Shown here: positions 4,640 to 7,529 of the stretch, in pieces
Numbering within the stretch: position 1 is the stretch's first letter
Layout: every line of letters starts with the position of its first letter
Source of the DNA: an uncultured Varibaculum sp.
Lineage (GTDB): Bacteria > Actinomycetota > Actinomycetes > Actinomycetales > Actinomycetaceae
Assembly: GCF_902489465.1 (NCBI RefSeq)
Contig: NZ_CABTZZ010000060.1
Coordinates: 1 to 7,529 of the forward strand
Reading direction: 5' to 3'
Length of the DNA: 7,529 nt
Position numbers and translations under genes: made by a program
The notes under the pieces: model-generated
The model's database searches: none
What the model was told of the DNA's origin: nothing
Seen by the model: the letters and a program-made list of their open reading frames with translations, nothing else

Positions 4640-7021
4640 ATGATGGACGATCCAGAAGTGATTGCCTCCGAGGCAATCATCGATAACGGTCGTTTCGGGC
4701 AGCGCACCGTGCGCTTCGAAACTGGCCTACTCGCCCAGCAGGCTGCCGGCAGTGCGTTGGCATACCTGGATGATGAAACCACAGTTCTATCTGCCACTAC
4801 GGTAGGTAAAAACCCGCGCGACCAGTTTGATTTCTTCCCGCTCACCGTTGACGTGGAAGAACGCCAATACGCGGCCGGACGTATCCCCGGAAACTTCTTC
4901 CGGCGGGAAGGACGCCCCGGCACGGAAGCGATTCTCGCTGCTCGCCAAATTGACCGTCCGCTGCGCCCCTCATTCGTAAAAGGGCTGCGTAACGAGGTAC
5001 AGGTGGTAGCTACGGTACTGACCGTACATCCCGATGATGCCTATGACGTGCTAGCCATTAACGCTGCTAGCATGTCCACCCAGATTTCCGGTCTGCCCTT
5101 CTCCGGGCCGATCGGTGGCACTCGGCTATCCTTAATCGATGGACAGTGGGTAGCTTTCCCGCGTTACAGCGAAATCGAGCGTTCCACTTTCAACATGGTG
5201 GTTGCCGGACGGGTTATTCAAACCGCTGATGGCGGCGAAGATGTGGCCATTATGATGGTAGAGGCCGGCGGCGGCGAAGGTACCTGGGATTTGATTCAAC
5301 AGGGACAGACCGCTCCGACCGAAGATGTAGTAGCTGCCGGTCTGGAAGCCGCTAAACCTTTCATTAAAGAACTGTGCCGCGCACAAGCGCAGGTAGCGGC
5401 CAAGTGTCAGAAAGAAACCCTAGAGTTCCCGCTGTTTAAAGACTTCGAGGACGAACACTGGGACGCGGTGGCCGAAAACTGCCGCGAACAGCTTGACCAG
5501 GCCGTACAGATTGCAGAGAAACTCGATCGGCAAAACCGGGTTGATGAAATCAAAGACCAAATGCTTTCCGACCTGGAAGAGCGTTTCCCCGAGGGCGAGA
5601 AAGAGCTCAAAGCCGCTTTCCGCGCCCTCGAAAAAGAGCTAATCCGTACCCGCACCCTAAACGAAGGCGTGCGGATGGATGGACGCCAGCCCAACCAGAT
5701 TCGCTCGCTCTATGCACGCGCCGGAGTGCTGCCCCGCCTGCACGGATCCGCGATTTTCCGTCGTGGCGAAACCCAGGTGTTGGGGGTAACTACCCTGAAT
5801 ATGCTGCGGATGGAACAGCAGCTTGACAACCTCAGCCCGGTGACCCGCAAGCGTTATATGCATCAATACAACTTCCCGCCCTATTGCACCGGTGAAACCG
5901 GTCGCGTGGGCAGCCCCAAGCGCCGCGAAATCGGGCACGGTCACCTCGCGGAAATGGCGTTAGAGCCAGTACTTCCCTCCAAAGAAGAATTCCCTTACGC
6001 TATCCGCCAAGTATCCGAAGTTATGGGTTCGAACGGCTCTTCCTCTATGGGTTCGGCTTGCGCCTCCACGATTTCGCTACTGAATGCGGGCGTGCCGCTA
6101 AAAGCCCCGGTTGCCGGGATTGCCATGGGGCTAATGAGTGAGCCTAACGAGGACGGGACCACGAAGTACATGACCCTCACCGATATTTTGGGAGCCGAGG
6201 ACGGCTTTGGGGATATGGACTTCAAGGTCACCGGTACCCGGGACTTTATTACCGCCCTACAGCTAGACACCAAGCTGGATGGTATCCCCTCTGACGTGCT
6301 GAAAGGTGCGCTAGCTCAGGCTAAGGAAGCCCGCCTGGAAATCTTGAACCTGATTGAACAGGCCATTCCAGAACCGGACGAAATGAGCCCCTATGCTCCG
6401 CGCATCATCACCGTACAGGTGCCGGTAGACAAGATTGGCGAGGTCATCGGCCCTAAGGGCAAGATGATTAACCAGATTCAAGAAGATACTGGCGCGGAAG
6501 TAACTATCGAAGATGACGGCACTGTCTATATTTCTTCCTCCGATGCTGAATCGGCAGAGGCAGCGCGGGCCGCCGTGAATGCAATCGCTAACCCGCAAAT
6601 GCCTGAGGTAGGGGAGCGTTTCGTGGGAACCGTGGTTAAGACCACTTCCTTCGGGGCTTTCATATCCCTGACCCCCGGCAAGGACGGTCTGCTGCATATT
6701 TCCCAGATTCGTCGTCTGGTAGGGGGCAAACGCATCAACCAGGTAGAGGACGTACTGGGCGTTGGCGACCAAGTTCAGGTAGAGATCGAAGAAATCGATG
6801 AACGGGGCAAACTATCGCTGGTGGCGGTACTCAGTGAAGAGCAAGAGGCCGCATTAGCTGAAAACGAAGCTAAGCAGGAATCTCGTCGCTCCGAAGACGA
6901 AGATCGTCCTCGTCGCTCTCGTAACCGTAGCCGCCGGCACCGCAATAATCGCCGCGGTGATCGCCGCGATGATCGGCGTGACGATCGCCGCGAAGAGCAA
7001 TCAGATGGTGACGACGAATAA
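4640..7021 (+). CDS. pnp: Polyribonucleotide nucleotidyltransferase (PNPase)
   Basis: PNPase degrades RNA from the 3' end with phosphate, releasing nucleoside diphosphates, as a trimer in the cytoplasm. The 793-residue product has the full order: first RNase PH-like domain (about 15-150, with FFRREGRPG at 86-94), helical linker domain (about 250-330), second RNase PH domain with FRRGE at 373-377 and the phosphate-binding SNGSSS at 464-469. The catalytic GDMDFK gives D521, D527 and K529, equivalent to E. coli D486, D492 and K494. A KH domain (about 594-650, GPKG loop at 604-607) and an S1 domain (657-728, SFGAFISLTPGKDGLLHIS) follow. The last 45 residues are an Arg/Asp-rich tail with DRRDD repeats, as in many actinobacterial PNPases. 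ATG 4640 lies 13 bases after AAGGAG, a little far, and a second ATG follows at 4643. It sits downstream of rpsO, as usual. Confidence 0.98.
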   Translation: MMDDPEVIASEAIIDNGRFGQRTVRFETGLLAQQAAGSALAYLDDETTVLSATTVGKNPRDQFDFFPLTVDVEERQYAAGRIPGNFFRREGRPGTEAILAARQIDRPLRPSFVKGLRNEVQVVATVLTVHPDDAYDVLAINAASMSTQISGLPFSGPIGGTRLSLIDGQWVAFPRYSEIERSTFNMVVAGRVIQTADGGEDVAIMMVEAGGGEGTWDLIQQGQTAPTEDVVAAGLEAAKPFIKELCRAQAQVAAKCQKETLEFPLFKDFEDEHWDAVAENCREQLDQAVQIAEKLDRQNRVDEIKDQMLSDLEERFPEGEKELKAAFRALEKELIRTRTLNEGVRMDGRQPNQIRSLYARAGVLPRLHGSAIFRRGETQVLGVTTLNMLRMEQQLDNLSPVTRKRYMHQYNFPPYCTGETGRVGSPKRREIGHGHLAEMALEPVLPSKEEFPYAIRQVSEVMGSNGSSSMGSACASTISLLNAGVPLKAPVAGIAMGLMSEPNEDGTTKYMTLTDILGAEDGFGDMDFKVTGTRDFITALQLDTKLDGIPSDVLKGALAQAKEARLEILNLIEQAIPEPDEMSPYAPRIITVQVPVDKIGEVIGPKGKMINQIQEDTGAEVTIEDDGTVYISSSDAESAEAARAAVNAIANPQMPEVGERFVGTVVKTTSFGAFISLTPGKDGLLHISQIRRLVGGKRINQVEDVLGVGDQVQVEIEEIDERGKLSLVAVLSEEQEAALAENEAKQESRRSEDEDRPRRSRNRSRRHRNNRRGDRRDDRRDDRREEQSDGDDE

Positions 7022-7035
7022 TCGATAACTAAGTT

Positions 7036-7059
7036 GGCGAGGGGGGGGGAAAGCTCGCC
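7036..7059 (+). terminator. Terminator-like inverted repeat after pnp
   Basis: GGCGAG (7036-7041) pairs with CTCGCC (7054-7059), 14 bases after the pnp stop. An alternative pairing is the run of nine G (7041-7049) with nine C (7058-7066). No T-tract follows. This is probably the pnp terminator, but the homopolymer lengths are suspect, so the true stem may differ and the normal tail may have been lost at a join. Confidence 0.45.
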
Positions 7060-7161
7060 CCCCCCCACACCCGGGACATGTTTCCCCCGTGTTCCGGGGA
7101 GCCTTTTCCCCCCCGGCGGGAAAAAAACGGGGCTGCGGGGGCGGCGGTCGGGGCCCCCCGC
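7041..7161. other. Homopolymer-rich junction, probable assembly join
   Basis: Within about 120 bases there are runs of nine G, nine C, five C, TTTT followed by seven C, seven A, five G and six C, unlike anywhere else in the window. On the left is actinobacterial pnp, on the right a peptidase fragment of a different style. Such runs suggest low-quality consensus at a read or contig end. A natural low-complexity spacer is less likely. Confidence 0.55.
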
Positions 7162-7529
7162 CACAACGGCGGCGGCTGGCTGCACGACGACCTGGCCACC
7201 TTCCTGAGCGGAAAGCCGTACATCCGGTTCACTCCGCGCGGCCAATACATCGGAACGGAACCGTACAACAAGTGGACCAAGCCCTCCTGCGTCCTCGTGT
7301 GCGAGGACAACTATTCCGACGCCTCCGGCTTCCCCTACACCTACCGGACCCTCGGGATCGGCAAACTGGTCGGAGCCCCGGTGCCGGGAACGATGACCGC
7401 CGTCTGGTGGGAGACCCAGATCAATCCGTCCATCGTGTTCGGCATTCCGCAGGTGGGATCCTGGGCGATCCGGGAAGGACGGTACATGGAGAATATGCAG
7501 CTGGAGCCCGACATCCTGATCTACAACGA
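7159..7529 (+). CDS. C-terminal catalytic part of an S41/tricorn-like serine peptidase (partial at both ends)
   Basis: The frame is open to the window edge without a stop. It reads RHNGGGWLHDDL, the NGGG oxyanion-region motif of S41 and tricorn proteases, then EDNYSDASGFPYTYR, where the Ser at codon 7315-7317 is the expected nucleophile. It continues with GKLVGAPVPGTMTAVWWE and MENMQLEPDILIYN, where the Glu of MEN matches the tricorn active-site Glu and PDILIYN is the usual near-C-terminal strand. Such proteins are typically large periplasmic or secreted peptidases of Bacteroidales with beta-propeller and PDZ domains, all missing here. There is no start codon context or ribosome binding site; the frame stays open upstream to 7033 but reads as nonsense in the homopolymer zone. 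Codons end mostly in C or G. The family call is good; membership of this chromosome is doubtful. Confidence 0.8.

Noticed and set aside
6895..7018. Repetitive CGCCG/GATCG DNA at the pnp 3' end as a possible DNA repeat element
   Set aside because: It is explained by the Arg/Asp-rich tail of PNPase (DRRDD units), common in actinobacterial homologs.
6311..7310. Minus-strand ORFs antisense to the end of pnp and across the junction
   Set aside because: They mirror strongly constrained PNPase codons or the homopolymer zone, and their translations are low-complexity or without family motifs.

Overview
The window is a stretch of an actinobacterial chromosome, with unrelated DNA apparently joined to its right end. 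The rpsO-pnp pair (ribosomal protein S15, then polynucleotide phosphorylase), the GTG start of rpsO, the moderate-to-high GC and the PNPase sequence point to Actinomycetales, probably Actinomycetaceae. A Varibaculum-like genus is a guess from moderate GC and protein character, not shown by the sequence.

Left part (1-956): the 3' end of one gene and a complete 172-residue paralog encode small membrane-anchored proteins of unknown function. They are AT-rich compared with the rest, and their last 87 bases are about 92% identical, so this is a tandem duplication. A hairpin at 765-812 lies between them and the convergent fic gene.

Middle part (957-3692): a divergent pair. fic (minus strand) encodes a Fic-domain enzyme with an intact HPFPDGNGRIGR motif, an N-terminal inhibitory helix motif and a C-terminal winged-helix-like region. 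rhuM (plus strand) encodes a complete RhuM-family protein. The intergenic region holds two 25-bp dyad sites exactly 40 bp apart, a degenerate third half-site, and a perfect 16-bp palindrome in the fic leader. rhuM overlaps the start of a gene that is cut off after 19 codons. This looks like an accessory module, possibly a stress, defence or toxin-type system, that is autoregulated and has lost its downstream part.

Intergenic island (3693-4095): about 400 bases without a gene but rich in structure. It has an 18-bp-stem hairpin, a 66-base nested hairpin with a competing pairing partner, and a 13-bp direct repeat bracketing the latter. I do not recognise this element.

Core part (4096-7066): the rpsO leader, rpsO, an intergenic hairpin, the long pnp leader, pnp and a terminator-like repeat. 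This is ordinary housekeeping DNA.

Right end (about 7067-7529): after a stretch full of long homopolymers, one high-GC frame reads as the C-terminal catalytic part of an S41/tricorn-like peptidase of the kind found in Bacteroidales. It has no start, its style differs from the left side, and the junction looks degraded, so a chimeric assembly join is the most likely explanation.
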